Origin: Pycnococcus provasolii
Taxonomy: Eukaryota > Chlorophyta > Pseudoscourfieldiophyceae > Pseudoscourfieldiales
Direction of reading: 5' to 3'
Assembly (NCBI GenBank): GCA_049487715.1
Contig: CP150574.1
Location: forward strand, 1 to 64,000
DNA length: 64,000 nt
Shown: piece by piece, positions 39,787-50,385 of the stretch
How the letters are laid out: each line of letters opens with the position of its first letter
Numbering within the stretch: position 1 is the first letter of the stretch
Position numbers and translations under genes: made by a program
Notes under the pieces: generated by a model
Told to the model about the DNA's origin: nothing
What the model saw: the letters and a program-made list of their open reading frames with translations, nothing else
The model's database searches: none

Positions 39787-42700
39787 ATGGACCCGTCCTC
39801 CGTATCCGTCGTCGTCATCACGGTCGCGGCCGCCGTCGCGCTCGTCGCCGCCTCATTGTTCTTCTACAGGCTCGGACAGGCCGTCGCCGCCAAAAAAAAT
39901 AACACAAGCGTGCACGACGCGGACACGCTGCTCACAAGCTTGCACAAACGACTTCCCAAACACTCCGCGCGAAGAGACCCGCTCGCGCACGGGGGACTGC
40001 CGCGAACGCCAAAGAGACCACAGCCGCCCATCAGGCAGCGCGTCGACGCCGCCGTTAGGCGACTCATGGGATCGGAACCTAGAAACACGGAAAGACACGG
40101 CGTGCCGCTCGCAGCGGCGCCTGCGCCTGGCGACGTCGAAGGCGCGTGGGACGACGTGCTCGCGGACGAGTTCGACGAAACGCGCATGATGCGCGCCGAG
40201 GATGTGCTGCTGCGCGAAATGCAAACGGGCGACGTCGGACGAGTTGCCATGGCGCTGCGCGAGGCGATACAGCACGGTGTCAAGGATGAGTACGTCTGGG
40301 CCGGGCGCGTTCTCGTCGAGCGGCTCACGTCCGCGTTCCTCGGACTTGACGCGACGCGGATGAGTGCGAAGCAGCAGGCGGCGGCAACCGTGAGAGGGTA
40401 CTACGGAAAGGGCGAGGAGCCAACTGCCGAGCGTATGGGAAGTCCTGGACTCTTCCTCTCGGCAAACGGCGACGACGAAGACGAAGAACGCGACGACGAA
40501 GACGAACGACGACGACGACGACGACGACGACGAAGGAGCCGAGGAGGTGGTGGAAGACGGCGGCGACAAAAAAATTGGCGCGCAACCTTCGCCCAACCAG
40601 CCGCCTCCCTCGCGAGGACCTCATAAGCTGCGCCAAAGAAGGCGAAGGAAGGTGGCCAGAACAACGCTCGAGGGCCGCTTCGGCGTTCGCGTCGACGACG
40701 TCAAGCGTCGCGCAAAGGAGGTGGAGATGGAGGAGGCTGTGGCGCTTGTTCTCGACCTAGGACCTGCATCCTCGCATGCACACTCAGAGGCTGATCGCAG
40801 TGGCTATCAGGGTGTGACACGTCGCGCTCTAAGCCGCGCGACGGGAATGGGCGTGGACCGAAGTTGGCACGAACTTCGCATGCCTGGTGGCCACGTGCGG
40901 TACTACAACACGCTCACGGGTGCTATCACGTCGGAGCGACCCGTGCACCTAGAAGAGGGTGGCGCGAGCACGCAGGCGCGGCTGATCGAGACAACTCACA
41001 AGGAAATGGCATCCGGGAGACAACAGCAGGATGTTCTTGAGGAGCTACTTAAGGACGAGAGGCTGAAGTGCGCGGAGCTGCAGCGTAACCTCGACCAAGC
41101 GACGGGCGAGTCGCCGAGACAGCCAAAGTCGCCGTCGTCGGGCAACAAGGAGTATGTCGTTCCTTGGGGAATCATGGCGGCGTGCATTTCTGACAACTTT
41201 GCTGGCATCTTCAAGCCGGCGCGCATCTCACGCAAGGTGCAAAGCTGGGCGTCGGTCGCGCCCGTTTTGCGCGAAGTGTGCAAGGAGCTGCAGACCAACC
41301 TGCACATGTCTGTGTACTTCGCGTTGCCAGTGGACCCGCCGATTCTCGGCAAGGACAGAAATGGCAAGCTTGTTTACGTCGCGGCGACGGAGAGTGACCG
41401 ATGGTTGGAGGGAACCGTGCTCCCCGATCGGACGTGCACGACGACGTACCAGGCTGCTCGATCGGGCAAGGCGGTGATTGTCGACGACATCTTCGCGACG
41501 TCCGTGCCACTGCACATTTGGCGCCGGACCGGTACTGCAGCGGCGGCGGCGGCGGCATCGCCAAATCCGCCTAGTTATGCGGAAAGTCCAGAAATCATGC
41601 TACGTGCTGTTTCGCAGGCGGGCGCATCAGTTCATGCGGACATCCTGGAGATTGGCGGACGCCAGACGAGCATGAGCGTGATTGAGGATCGAGAAAGGAT
41701 TGCCGCAATGCGGCAGTATATGGCCGAAAATGGCACCTCTACGCCGTACTACGACGATGGGGAAGAGGACGGAGAGGAGGATGAGGAGGGCAATCTCTTC
41801 GAGCGTCCTGTATCTGCGCGCATTGCAGGATCGCGTGGCATTTCAGCAACGGGCCAGCCGCTTTCGTCGTACGCCACCGGTGCATTCGGCGCATTTCCCA
41901 TCACGCTGGGGGGAGGCGAAGACGACCCGCCGTGCGGAACGATAGGCGTGGATACGCTCCGCCGCGTCGAGGCACACACGCTGAGCGACGAGGAGGTTGA
42001 CCTGCTCCATGCGATTGCGAGGGCTGTTGGACAGCTGCTTCGGTACGCGTGGGAGCGCGAACGCGCTGACTTGTTTCGCGAGATGGACGAAACTCTCATC
42101 AGTCTCAATAGAGAGCAGCCGAACGAGTGGCACGACGGTGTTGCGCAGCGCGTCGTGCTTGACCGCCTGCGCGCCCGCCTCGAGTCGTACTTCCGCCCCG
42201 GCGCGGTGGGCGTCAAGCGAATGCTCTCCACGATGCGCCTGTCGATCGAGACGCCGCTTCCAGCACTTGGCGTGCTGGCATCGGTGATGCTTCTTCTTGG
42301 CGCCGACGGCGTGTACGACGCTCTGCAGAGCGCGAGGACAGCGACGACGCAGCTGGACGGCGAGGACGCATACGAACGCTTCCTGCCAGGTGACGCGGAG
42401 GTTCTTCGCGTGCTGTGGCGCCATCACATTCTGAATGGGTTCGACCGCGCGCACGAGCAGATGCACATGCTCCTTCGCGGGTGGAGGTGGACAGCATGCT
42501 CGCCACAGTACATCAAGCTCGCCGAAAGGATGATGCAAGACGTCGATCCAAGTAGTCTAGTGGAGCCCAGCGGAATTCTTCTCGTGCTCTACTACTGGTG
42601 CCGCATGGCGAAGAGAGTGTGGGCGTTGGACTCGACGCTGCAAGACAAGCTTGAGCAGCGTGGTAAGACGAAGGGTGGTGAACTCGACGCTTTCGTGAAC

Positions 42701-42856
42701 AAGAAGCACACGAAGAAGACTGCCAAGATCATGGAGCGCGTTGAGGCGCACAGGAGATCGTTAGCTGCGGAGGCACGCGTGAGACGAAGCAAGGAGCAGG
42801 CTGCTGCCGTTGCCGACGCTCCCCGCTCGCCTGGAGGTGGCGGTGCGGTGGTGTAA
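39787..42856 (+). CDS. Membrane-anchored WW / GAF-like protein of unknown function; one apparent frameshift
   Basis: About 1,020 residues after one shift. In order: N-terminal membrane segment (residues about 7-28, VVVITVAAAVALVAASLFF); a helical region (ALREAIQHGVKDEYVWAGRVL); an acidic stretch; a WW-like motif (SWHELRMPGGHVRYYNTLTG, about 358-390); a coiled coil; a GAF-like fold (VLREVCKELQTNLHMSVYFALPV to AVIVDDIFATSVPLHIW); and an all-helical C-terminus with hydrophobic patches. The frame breaks in a (GAC)n repeat at about 40507: reading past one C turns poly-Arg into poly-Asp, and the protein continues to 42856. The start has a perfect ACCATGG context. I do not recognise the whole architecture. 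The transposon lies 160 bp upstream. Convergent with EMC1, 89 bp apart. Confidence 0.72.
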
Positions 42857-42945
42857 AATACTACTAAGAACTAACTACTAAAGGTTTTTGTTGTACGAGA
42901 AATAGTACTCCCTACATGTTGTTTTATTTTAATTATTTTCTGGGG

Positions 42946-45900
42946 TCACCTCCACTTCACCTTGAGATCCGCGCGCTTCGCCATTCTGCCTGTCACCACG
43001 CTGCCCACAGCCAGCGCGGTGATTGTCAACACCAAAAAGGCGTGCGAAAAATCCTCGTTGAGCGTGTCGAAGCTAGCGCTCGGCTGCATGCGGTGGTACA
43101 GCATGTCAAGGCCGAGAACCACCACGTGGCACGTACTCTCGAGGCGGCTTGGGAAGGACACAACCTTGCTCACTAGCGCCACATTGTGGCCGTGCGTGAG
43201 GGAGAACTGGTTGAATCCCATGGGCAGGTGCTCCGAGTACTGCATGAGGCCCTCTTCGCGATGCGTAGCCTCAACCTTCACCGGCCTCCTTGGGTCGAGG
43301 AGGCGCTTGTCCACCGAGAACACCTGGCCGCTTCCCTCCTCCGCGAAGTAGACGAGCTTGCTCGCGAGACCCATCAACGTCTGGCTGATGCCCATGGCGC
43401 GAACGGATGCCGACAGGAAGTAACTCTGCCCGAGAACGCGAAGCGGCGGCGGGGCGTGGGCGGACATCGTCTGGTTGTAGACGTCAGTCTCAATGTGAAG
43501 GCTGCGAGCCAGCCATGCGGGAATCGCGGTGGGAACCATCTCGAACACCACGTCGGACACCGTGCGTGCGGTGAGGCGTGCGGAGTCGTCGTACAGCTCG
43601 AGGACGGAAACCTCCGTCGTACTGTGTCGCAGGCTATGGTACATGTAAACGACAAAGTTCTCGCTGATGACGCAGCGCACAGGTCCAACGGCATCATCGT
43701 GCGAGATGGAGTAGAGCACGCGGCCGCTCACCGCGTCGAGCAGGTGCACGTGAACCATGCTTCCGCGCGCCGGTCGGAGCCGGTCGGCGAGGCGAGTCGA
43801 CGACGACGACGCATCCGCGGGAGCCACGGCGGATCCTGTGCCAGTGGAGACGCCGCCATCCATTGTGGCTGTCCATCGGCCGCGCGTGTCCGCGGGGCTG
43901 ACGCCTGACGCGACGAAGAGCAGATTCGGGTTGATGTGGCGGTAGAGAACGCTGCGATCGCCGAGCACCTTTACGTGGCTGTGCACAGCTTCGCCCGCCT
44001 GAGGTTGCGCGAGCGAGAGCAGGTGCCGGCCTGGGAAATTCATCGCCCAAGTCTCCGACACCTGCAAGTTCGTCGTCACGGCGTATCCGCGCAGGGCGCC
44101 GCGCTGCGCATCCGCCTCGTAGAAGTGAACTCCACGAGCGAGCTGCGCCTTCAGCTCGGGGGAGATGTCATTCGGCACTGCGCGCGCCTCCCTTGTTCCG
44201 TCCGCCTTGCGCACGACCAGAATCACGGGGTGGCGATGCAAGCTGTCGACGACATGAGTTGGCTGCAGGACGTGCGAAACACCTCCATCGAACGTCTTCG
44301 CTTCGAGCACGGCGCCCGTGTGGCCGTCCAAGGTGCAGGTGTACGATCCTGCACTTGTCCTGCCAACCACGAGCAGTTCGGCGCCACCTCCGGCGCTAGC
44401 GCTGTCGCCACTCAACGCCGCACGTAGCACGCGAAGGTCCGACGGCACGTCGAAGCTCGCATCCGAGCTCGCTTTTGACGCGCACGCGATTGGCACGTGC
44501 GTTGCCCAAAGCTTGCGTCCGTCGCCCGAGTGCAGGCTCACGAGCCGGCCATGGGCGCCAAGGACGACGAGGTTCTTGCGTAAGCCATTCAGATCGACGG
44601 CATTGAGCGTTCGATCCGACGCCGCGGCGGACATCGCCTTGGCAAGCGCTGTTTCTTCCGGCGTTGCAATGTGAAGTCGAACTTTCGTCTGCAGGAACTG
44701 CAGCTTCATCGTCTCCATGATGTTGTCGATGGAGAAGACGGATGCAGCAGCAGCCGCTGTCGCCGCCGCACGTCGACGACGCTGCGGCGGGTCGAGTGCC
44801 ACGATCGCCTTAGCAGGGGCGAGGCTCTCGTCACGTTGCCAGACGACTCCACTTTCGTGCACCATCGCAACCTCGCCGCCCTCCGAAACAACGACAGCAC
44901 GGTACGTGACGCCGCCATCCTTGCGCAGATGCGCGGCGAGGTGGCACGAAAGTGGCGCGCCTGCTGTCGCCAGCGCGAACGATTCGCCAACCTGCAGTGT
45001 CGCCACCACCTTGCCGCCGTCCGCCGCCACCTTCACCGTCGCGGAGTTCTCCGACGCCTCGTACACGGCAACGGCGCACGGCGCACCCTTTCCATCGGAG
45101 CACACCTCAGACGACACCGCGGCATGCGCGCCGTTCGCGGTGCTGAAGAGAACCTTGAGCTCCGCAGCCTTGAAGCTCGCGTCAAGCACGGACACGGTCC
45201 CGTCCGCCTGACGCACGGCGACGAGCCCGCTCGTGCCCGCAGCCCCGTCCTTCACGAGCTCGTGCGCACCCCCGCTTGGCAGTGCCCTCGTCTTTGTGCT
45301 GCCCGTCTTGGCGTTCAGCGAGACCAGTTTGGTGCCGTCTGCGCTGAGAGCGTGCAACCCGCCGCCGCTCACGACGTACGGCTTCAAGGCGGCGGATGAC
45401 GCGACGTGCACGGATCCCGCGGTACCCGTCGCGGCGTTGACTGCGACAAGCGCAGGCTTCCCGTTCGCATCCGTTCCCACTGCCCACAGCTCGTCAGGCT
45501 GATCAGGTGCGGCGACGAGCGCGTCATATTTGGCTGCGCCGTTCAGCGCAACGCGCCACATTTCCTCGCCCTCGTCCGCGGCGAGTGCGACGACCGTCTG
45601 CGTCGCTGGGACGAGGCACGCGACGCCACCAGGCGTGCTTACGATCAGCTGCGTCGTTGATGCGCTGTCCCCTTCTTCGTCGAGAACTTTGTTTTCGTTG
45701 ACAATCTGCGAGGCGGAGTACGTGTTCGCCTCCCAGCTGAGTGAGCCGTCCGCGACGCTGAATGCGCGCACGAACCTCGCGCCGTCGCTTGCGACAGCAT
45801 ACTTGTTGAAATCGTTCGTGGTGACCCACGCCACGCCGTTCGTCGTCTGCTCCCCCTCGTCCATGACGAATCGCGCCTTGATTTCCCCCGTTTGTGCGTG

Positions 45901-46065
45901 CACAGAAGCTGATGAGTATTTCGAGGCAAATATGACAGAAGACGCCCTGGTTGGTCCAAACGCGCGAGCCGTGAGCACTTGCGTGGGGATTCCGATGTGC
46001 GCGTGGTGCCAGTCGTAGAGTCCGTCCTGGTCCGCGTGGATCGCGAAGGCGACGGGGGAAGCCAT
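42946..46065 (-). CDS. EMC1: ER membrane protein complex subunit 1 (EMC1)
   Basis: Luminal subunit of the insertase that places transmembrane helices in the ER. 1,039 residues, close to family length. It begins with the mature EMC1 pattern ADQDGLYDWHHAHIG, has a long beta-propeller (PQQ-like) region and ends with a single transmembrane helix and a Lys/Arg tail (FDTLNEDFSHAFLVLTITA, last residues KVKWR). The ATG at 46065 lacks a signal peptide. Immediately upstream, one base out of frame, codons from the ATG at 46118 read MARVFSLLRLLRLVPF, an ideal signal core; one extra T in the T4 run (plus-strand AAAA at 46071-46074) would join it to MASPVAFA and a cleavage site. The true start is therefore probably 46118. 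Confidence 0.88.
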   Translation of the reverse strand: MASPVAFAIHADQDGLYDWHHAHIGIPTQVLTARAFGPTRASSVIFASKYSSASVHAQTGEIKARFVMDEGEQTTNGVAWVTTNDFNKYAVASDGARFVRAFSVADGSLSWEANTYSASQIVNENKVLDEEGDSASTTQLIVSTPGGVACLVPATQTVVALAADEGEEMWRVALNGAAKYDALVAAPDQPDELWAVGTDANGKPALVAVNAATGTAGSVHVASSAALKPYVVSGGGLHALSADGTKLVSLNAKTGSTKTRALPSGGAHELVKDGAAGTSGLVAVRQADGTVSVLDASFKAAELKVLFSTANGAHAAVSSEVCSDGKGAPCAVAVYEASENSATVKVAADGGKVVATLQVGESFALATAGAPLSCHLAAHLRKDGGVTYRAVVVSEGGEVAMVHESGVVWQRDESLAPAKAIVALDPPQRRRRAAATAAAAASVFSIDNIMETMKLQFLQTKVRLHIATPEETALAKAMSAAASDRTLNAVDLNGLRKNLVVLGAHGRLVSLHSGDGRKLWATHVPIACASKASSDASFDVPSDLRVLRAALSGDSASAGGGAELLVVGRTSAGSYTCTLDGHTGAVLEAKTFDGGVSHVLQPTHVVDSLHRHPVILVVRKADGTREARAVPNDISPELKAQLARGVHFYEADAQRGALRGYAVTTNLQVSETWAMNFPGRHLLSLAQPQAGEAVHSHVKVLGDRSVLYRHINPNLLFVASGVSPADTRGRWTATMDGGVSTGTGSAVAPADASSSSTRLADRLRPARGSMVHVHLLDAVSGRVLYSISHDDAVGPVRCVISENFVVYMYHSLRHSTTEVSVLELYDDSARLTARTVSDVVFEMVPTAIPAWLARSLHIETDVYNQTMSAHAPPPLRVLGQSYFLSASVRAMGISQTLMGLASKLVYFAEEGSGQVFSVDKRLLDPRRPVKVEATHREEGLMQYSEHLPMGFNQFSLTHGHNVALVSKVVSFPSRLESTCHVVVLGLDMLYHRMQPSASFDTLNEDFSHAFLVLTITALAVGSVVTGRMAKRADLKVKWR

Positions 46066-46308
46066 TAAAGAAAAGGCACAAGACGAAGGAGACGAAGAAG
46101 CGAAAAGACTCGCGCCATTGTCGTCACCATCATACTCCTACTCGCACAACCACGCACAAGCACAAGCACTTAACGACGCAGACTCACTCACTCGGGAGAG
46201 AAAGGCCGAAACCTACTTAAGTAGCTGTGAAGCAGATGAAGCAGGAGGAGGAGAGAACAGGGAGAAGTGTGTCTGATCGGCGGCGGCTAAAGGTATCAAA
46301 CCCTACGC

Positions 46309-46374
46309 ACCCTAACCCCTAACCCTAACATTAACCCTAACCCTAACATTAACCCTAACATTAACCCTAACCCC
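46309..46374. repeat. Interstitial telomere-like repeat
   Basis: About eleven hexamers, mainly AACCCT with several AACATT variants. 46 kb from the telomere and inside a promoter region. Confidence 0.85.
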
Positions 46375-46393
46375 GAACTCCAACCCCGAACTC
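46368..46393 (+). promoter_or_regulatory. Shared promoter motif, copies 5 and 6
   Basis: TAACCCCGAACTC at 46368-46380 and AACCCCGAACTC at 46382-46393, in tandem with a 13-bp offset. Confidence 0.5.
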
Positions 46394-46679
46394 AAACCCC
46401 AAGATTCCCCGACCAGATCCCCGACCAACCAGTTCGACCAACCCCCGTTTAAATGTTCCCCCTACTACGATACTTTCCGCCTCTGAAGTCATTCGTTGTT
46501 GACATCTCTCCCATGCCATGTGCATGTGAAACCCAAAGAGCTCTTCCCCCGAGTTCCCAGGCTCCGAACTTCGAAGTGCCGCCCCCTGTTCTTCGAGGAA
46601 AAGAGAAATAGAAATAGACAGATACAACTTTCTTTCCCAAGGGGCCAGCCAGCCACTCTCCAGGAGTCCAGGCAATATA

Positions 46680-48473
46680 ATGTCCGCGCAGGCTCTCCAG
46701 AACTACCTCGCCTCCATGGACATGGACAATATGGACAACTCGTCTGGGAATAATAACCTTGTTTTGGATGACCAGGAGAACCTGCTTCCCGTCTCGCCCG
46801 CATTCACGACATATCTCGCGCACTCCGCAAAAAAAGCATCGGGGGCAGGTAAAAATGCACGCGTCTCTCTCAACGTTTCGGACGCGAACGGAGACGCTTC
46901 CAAGTCGTCGTCGTCGTCTTTGGAGAGACGCGCGTCGCTATCCACGTCGCCGCTCATGCCAATATCCAACACGCAGGAAAACAACAACGACGACAACAAC
47001 ATGGAAACGTCCGCGACGAAAAAGACGCCCAACAACAACAACAACAACAACAACAACGCATCCTCCGCGGCAAAGTCCGAACGCGTCGACGCGCTCGCTG
47101 TCCTCGAAACGCCCTCGGAGACCGCGCACGACCACGATGCTAACACGCTGGGAACCGCACTCACGACCACGCCGCAGCCAGCCGTCACGCCCGCGCCCAT
47201 GGCGCTGCCTACGCCACCGCAGCTGCAGCAGCCAAAGTCCGCGCTCAAGCCGCCGTCCGTATTCCCCACGCCTGAGCAGATGGAAGCGAGGCGAATCAGC
47301 ATGAGCAGCGAACAAGGCGGCGAACAGCAAGAAGCCGCCGCCGCATTCACGCCTCTGCCCGTTCGATACTTCGTGCAGCGTGTCGAAAGCCTGCTGAAGA
47401 ACGTTCGAAGCAGCACGGCTGAGCTCGACGAAACGCAAACCGACGTGACGACGCAAATGACAACGTCAGACATCGTGCAAAGCGAACTCAATGCGTCGGT
47501 GGAGTGGTGCCGTAGTCGTGCCACGCCACGCAACGCCGTGCATGCCGTATTCCTGCTCGTCGCGCTGTACTCGTGTTTCCACGTGGATGTCGGTGGCGCG
47601 TCGCGCGTGCCGCGCGTGAGCCGCGCGTGCACGTCGACCACCTCCTGGGGTGCCTGGGCGGGCGCATCGCAGCAGTGCACGAAGCCCGTGCTCCTTGGGT
47701 GGATGCCAGTGGGCAAGGCGGCGCCGGCGGGAATGCTGCGCGGCATTGTTGGATTCTTCATGCATCAGCTGGGATTTGACGGCGTCGTCCTCCTTCTTGC
47801 GACGATGGCTTTCTGGCTCTACATGGCGGTGCAGGCGTCGTTTAAGTCCGCCAAGCCTGTGTCGTCGTCATCTGCGGTGACTGTGGAGGAGGCTACGGAG
47901 GTGCCAGCAGCCGCCACGGAGGAAGAGGCTGTTCAGCTTGATGCTCACGACCTGAATGGCGACGGACGCGTGACGCGCTCGGAAGAGGCGGCGGCCATCG
48001 CCGCGGAGGCGAAAGCCGCTGTCGCGGCGGCGGAAGCCGCCGCCGAAGAGGCGGCTGCGCAGCTTGATCCTCACGACCTGAATGGCGACGGACGCGTGAC
48101 GCGCTCGGAAGAGGCGGCAGCCGTCGCCGCAGCGGCGGAAGCCTCGGCCGCGGAGGCGGCTGCGCAGCTTGATCCTCACGACCTGAATGGCGACGGGCGC
48201 GTGACGCGCTCGGAGGAGGCGGCGGCCATCGCCGCGGAGACGGAAGCCAAGGATGAGGAGGCTCTTCCACCACCGCCGCCGCCACCGCCGCCGACTGTTG
48301 CTGCTGCTGCTGCTCGCCGTGGGCAGAAGAACAAGAAGAAGGCGGCAAAGCAGGAGGCTGCCAAAGCGGCGGCGTCTGTGGTGACATTCTCGGATGTTCA
48401 GCAGCCTGAGGAGGACACTGCTTCGGCACCGCGTCGATCCCGCCGCACGACGCGAAGCTCAGCTGGAGCTTGA
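46680..48473 (+). CDS. Membrane protein with three tandem EF-hand loops; function unknown
   Basis: 597 residues. The first 260 are low-complexity Ser/Asn/Pro-rich with an Asn run. Two hydrophobic segments follow (AVHAVFLLVALYSCF near 285, and GVVLLLATMAFWLYMAV near 365), separated by a Cys/Trp-containing loop. After them come three near-identical repeats, each with the 12-residue loop DLNGDGRVTRSE, which satisfies the EF-hand calcium pattern (D, N, D, G, V, E at 1, 3, 5, 6, 8, 12). At the DNA level the repeats (from about 47928, 48055 and 48163) are almost identical, so the duplication is recent. A Pro run and a basic tail end the protein. The family was not recognised; calcium binding is inferred from the loops. 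Confidence 0.72.
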   Translation: MSAQALQNYLASMDMDNMDNSSGNNNLVLDDQENLLPVSPAFTTYLAHSAKKASGAGKNARVSLNVSDANGDASKSSSSSLERRASLSTSPLMPISNTQENNNDDNNMETSATKKTPNNNNNNNNNASSAAKSERVDALAVLETPSETAHDHDANTLGTALTTTPQPAVTPAPMALPTPPQLQQPKSALKPPSVFPTPEQMEARRISMSSEQGGEQQEAAAAFTPLPVRYFVQRVESLLKNVRSSTAELDETQTDVTTQMTTSDIVQSELNASVEWCRSRATPRNAVHAVFLLVALYSCFHVDVGGASRVPRVSRACTSTTSWGAWAGASQQCTKPVLLGWMPVGKAAPAGMLRGIVGFFMHQLGFDGVVLLLATMAFWLYMAVQASFKSAKPVSSSSAVTVEEATEVPAAATEEEAVQLDAHDLNGDGRVTRSEEAAAIAAEAKAAVAAAEAAAEEAAAQLDPHDLNGDGRVTRSEEAAAVAAAAEASAAEAAAQLDPHDLNGDGRVTRSEEAAAIAAETEAKDEEALPPPPPPPPPTVAAAAARRGQKNKKKAAKQEAAKAAASVVTFSDVQQPEEDTASAPRRSRRTTRSSAGA

Positions 48474-48661
48474 TTTATTGATTTTAGGGTGAACACGCGT
48501 TTTAGATTACGCGACTTATTTCGGGCGTTGGGGATGTTATATTTTTATTTGAAAGGAAAAAAAAGAGAGAAGAAAGATTTACCAGAACGGAACGAACACT
48601 TCACTGCACTTCACTCCTCTTCCATCTCTTTTTGGCAATAGTTTTTTTTGTTTCCAGGGCC

Positions 48662-49450
48662 TTACGCCGCAACCTTCGTCGCGTTCTTGATTCCGGCGAT
48701 GGCGTCAGCGTACGACTCCGCACCGAAGACGGCGCTTCCGGCAACAATGGCGTTGGCACCAGCCTCGATAACCTTGTGCGCGTTCGCCGGGCTCACTCCG
48801 CCGTCCACCTCAATCCACGGGTCCACACCCGCATCCGCGCACATCTTTTTGATGGCCTTGATCTTCGCCACCTGGCTCTCAATGAAGCCCTGTCCGCCGA
48901 AGCCCGGGTTGACGGACATGACGAGGATGAGGTCGACGCAGTCGAGCACCTCCTCGATGGCGCTGACGGGCGTTCCCGGGTTGAGCACGACACCAGACTT
49001 GACGCCAAGGTCCTTAATCTGGTTCAGCGTGCGGTGCAGGTGGATGGTCGCGGCACCCTCGCAGTGCACGGAGATGATGTCGCTTCCAGCCTTGGCAAAG
49101 TCGGCGACGCGGAGTTCCGGCTCGACAATCATGAGGTGCGTGTCGAGCGGCTTGTCGGTGATGGGGCGCAGCGCGTCGACGACGAGCGGTCCGATGGTGA
49201 TGTTGGGAACGAACCGTCCGTCCATGACGTCGACGTGCACCCAGTCGCATCCCGCCTCGTCGATCGCCTTCACCTGCGCGCCGAGTTCGGCGAAGTTGGC
49301 GGAGAGGATGGATGGCGAGACGATGATATCCTTTTTGGAGAACTTGTCGACGCGCGCGCCGTCGCCCTGGGCGAGGACGCGGACGGAGCGGCAGGACCTG
49401 GTAGTACGCACGGCCGAGAGAGAGGGACGGGACAGAGAGAGGGGCGCCAT
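48662..49450 (-). CDS. RPE: Ribulose-phosphate 3-epimerase, plastidic
   Basis: Interconverts ribulose 5-phosphate and xylulose 5-phosphate in the Calvin cycle and pentose phosphate pathway. 262 residues with a Ser/Arg-rich transit peptide of about 30. Family motifs are intact: [30 protein letters not shown] (metal-binding His and Asp), [29 protein letters not shown] and WIEVDGG. The ATG at 49450 is the first in frame. Convergent with the EF-hand gene. Confidence 0.96.
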   Translation of the reverse strand: MAPLSLSRPSLSAVRTTRSCRSVRVLAQGDGARVDKFSKKDIIVSPSILSANFAELGAQVKAIDEAGCDWVHVDVMDGRFVPNITIGPLVVDALRPITDKPLDTHLMIVEPELRVADFAKAGSDIISVHCEGAATIHLHRTLNQIKDLGVKSGVVLNPGTPVSAIEEVLDCVDLILVMSVNPGFGGQGFIESQVAKIKAIKKMCADAGVDPWIEVDGGVSPANAHKVIEAGANAIVAGSAVFGAESYADAIAGIKNATKVAA

Positions 49451-49950
49451 GGTTCGCAAAGAGAGAGGTATGACAGAGCAGAGGAGAGAGAGGGGGGACG
49501 ACGAGTTACACAGTGGGCAACGGTTATAGGCGAAATGCAGATATTGGGAAAAACCAGAGTTATCCGAATAACCGGAAGCGTTGTGAACCGTGTGATCAGT
49601 CAGTCTTCTCAGAGCCTCGCTTTGATGCGGTATCCCCTCCAGGGAGTCACACGGAAAGAGGGAACTTGCAGGGACCTTGTTGCTGGACCTTGTTGAGGAC
49701 CTTGTGAGGAATATCTGTGTTTGGGGGTTTGGGTTGGGGGTTTGAGGGGTTTGGGGGTTTGAGGTGTTTGGGGGTTTGGGATTCTCGGCGTTTACCCAGG
49801 TCGTTTTCCAGGTGCGTTTTCCCCTCGGCGTTCACGTGCACGTGCGTGTTTTGTGCGCTCTGATATTTATTGGCATATACCTTCGAAGATTCCTTCCTCG
49901 GCGAGCGCCAAGTGCAGCGCCAAGAAGAGCAGAGAAGTTTGGGGGTTGCC
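49451..49950. promoter_or_regulatory. Divergent intergenic region, RPE / small helical protein, G-rich
   Basis: 500 bp. Bases about 49722-49790 repeat GGGGGTTTGGG / GGGGTTTGAGG many times, giving enough G-runs for a G-quadruplex on the plus strand. No ORF with an ATG looks real. Confidence 0.5.
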
Positions 49951-50385
49951 ATGGCTTCCAACCAGCGAACCAGCGTCTTGCATGAAAGTCGTTCCACCCC
50001 GCCACAACTGCAGCAGGTACAGGTACAGCAGCAAGACGCCGCACAAACTCAAGACACACCTCACCACGTCGACTTCCACAGCGTCGCGGCCATCGTCGCG
50101 CGCATCGAACAGGACTGCCAAACGCTCGCGAACGGATTCGAGCAGGTCGTTCACGCGTACACAAAGTCGCTACAGGAGTCGGCAGTATCCACCGCGAAGC
50201 ACCTAGAAATACAGGAAAGGGCCGCCGTGGGAATGGGACAAGACGCGCAGGCTTGTGCAGCAGCAGCGGACGCTCTCGTCGCGCAGTGCCAACGTCTCAG
50301 AGCGCGCGTCGGGGAAATTGAACACCTCGCGGACAGGGCACACGAGCTGCGAGACGCCGTCGACGCACTGTCAAAACACGTCTGA
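49951..50385 (+). CDS. Small helical protein, possibly BORC/BLOC-1 related
   Basis: 144 residues. The first 45 are Gln-rich. Residues about 50-144 are helical throughout (VAAIVARIEQDCQTLANGF, VVHAYTKSLQESAV, RVGEIEHLADRAHELRDAV), a layout like small lysosome-positioning BLOC-1/BORC subunits such as BORCS6, but no unique signature confirms it. The ATG at 49951 has a favourable GCCATGG context; upstream codons have no ATG. Convergent with the MED8-like gene, 74 bp apart. Confidence 0.6.
   Translation: MASNQRTSVLHESRSTPPQLQQVQVQQQDAAQTQDTPHHVDFHSVAAIVARIEQDCQTLANGFEQVVHAYTKSLQESAVSTAKHLEIQERAAVGMGQDAQACAAAADALVAQCQRLRARVGEIEHLADRAHELRDAVDALSKHV

Larger units (their letters stand above)
46119..46679. 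promoter_or_regulatory. Divergent intergenic region, EMC1 / EF-hand gene, with internal telomeric repeats
   Basis: 561 bp. Bases about 46309-46374 are a mix of CCCTAA and CATTAA hexamers, giving telo-box-like sequence. Shared-motif copies at 46368-46380 and 46382-46393 follow directly, and ATTCCCCGACC / ATCCCCGACC lie just after. Telo boxes in plant promoters are linked to growth-related expression; a role here is inferred. Confidence 0.6.
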
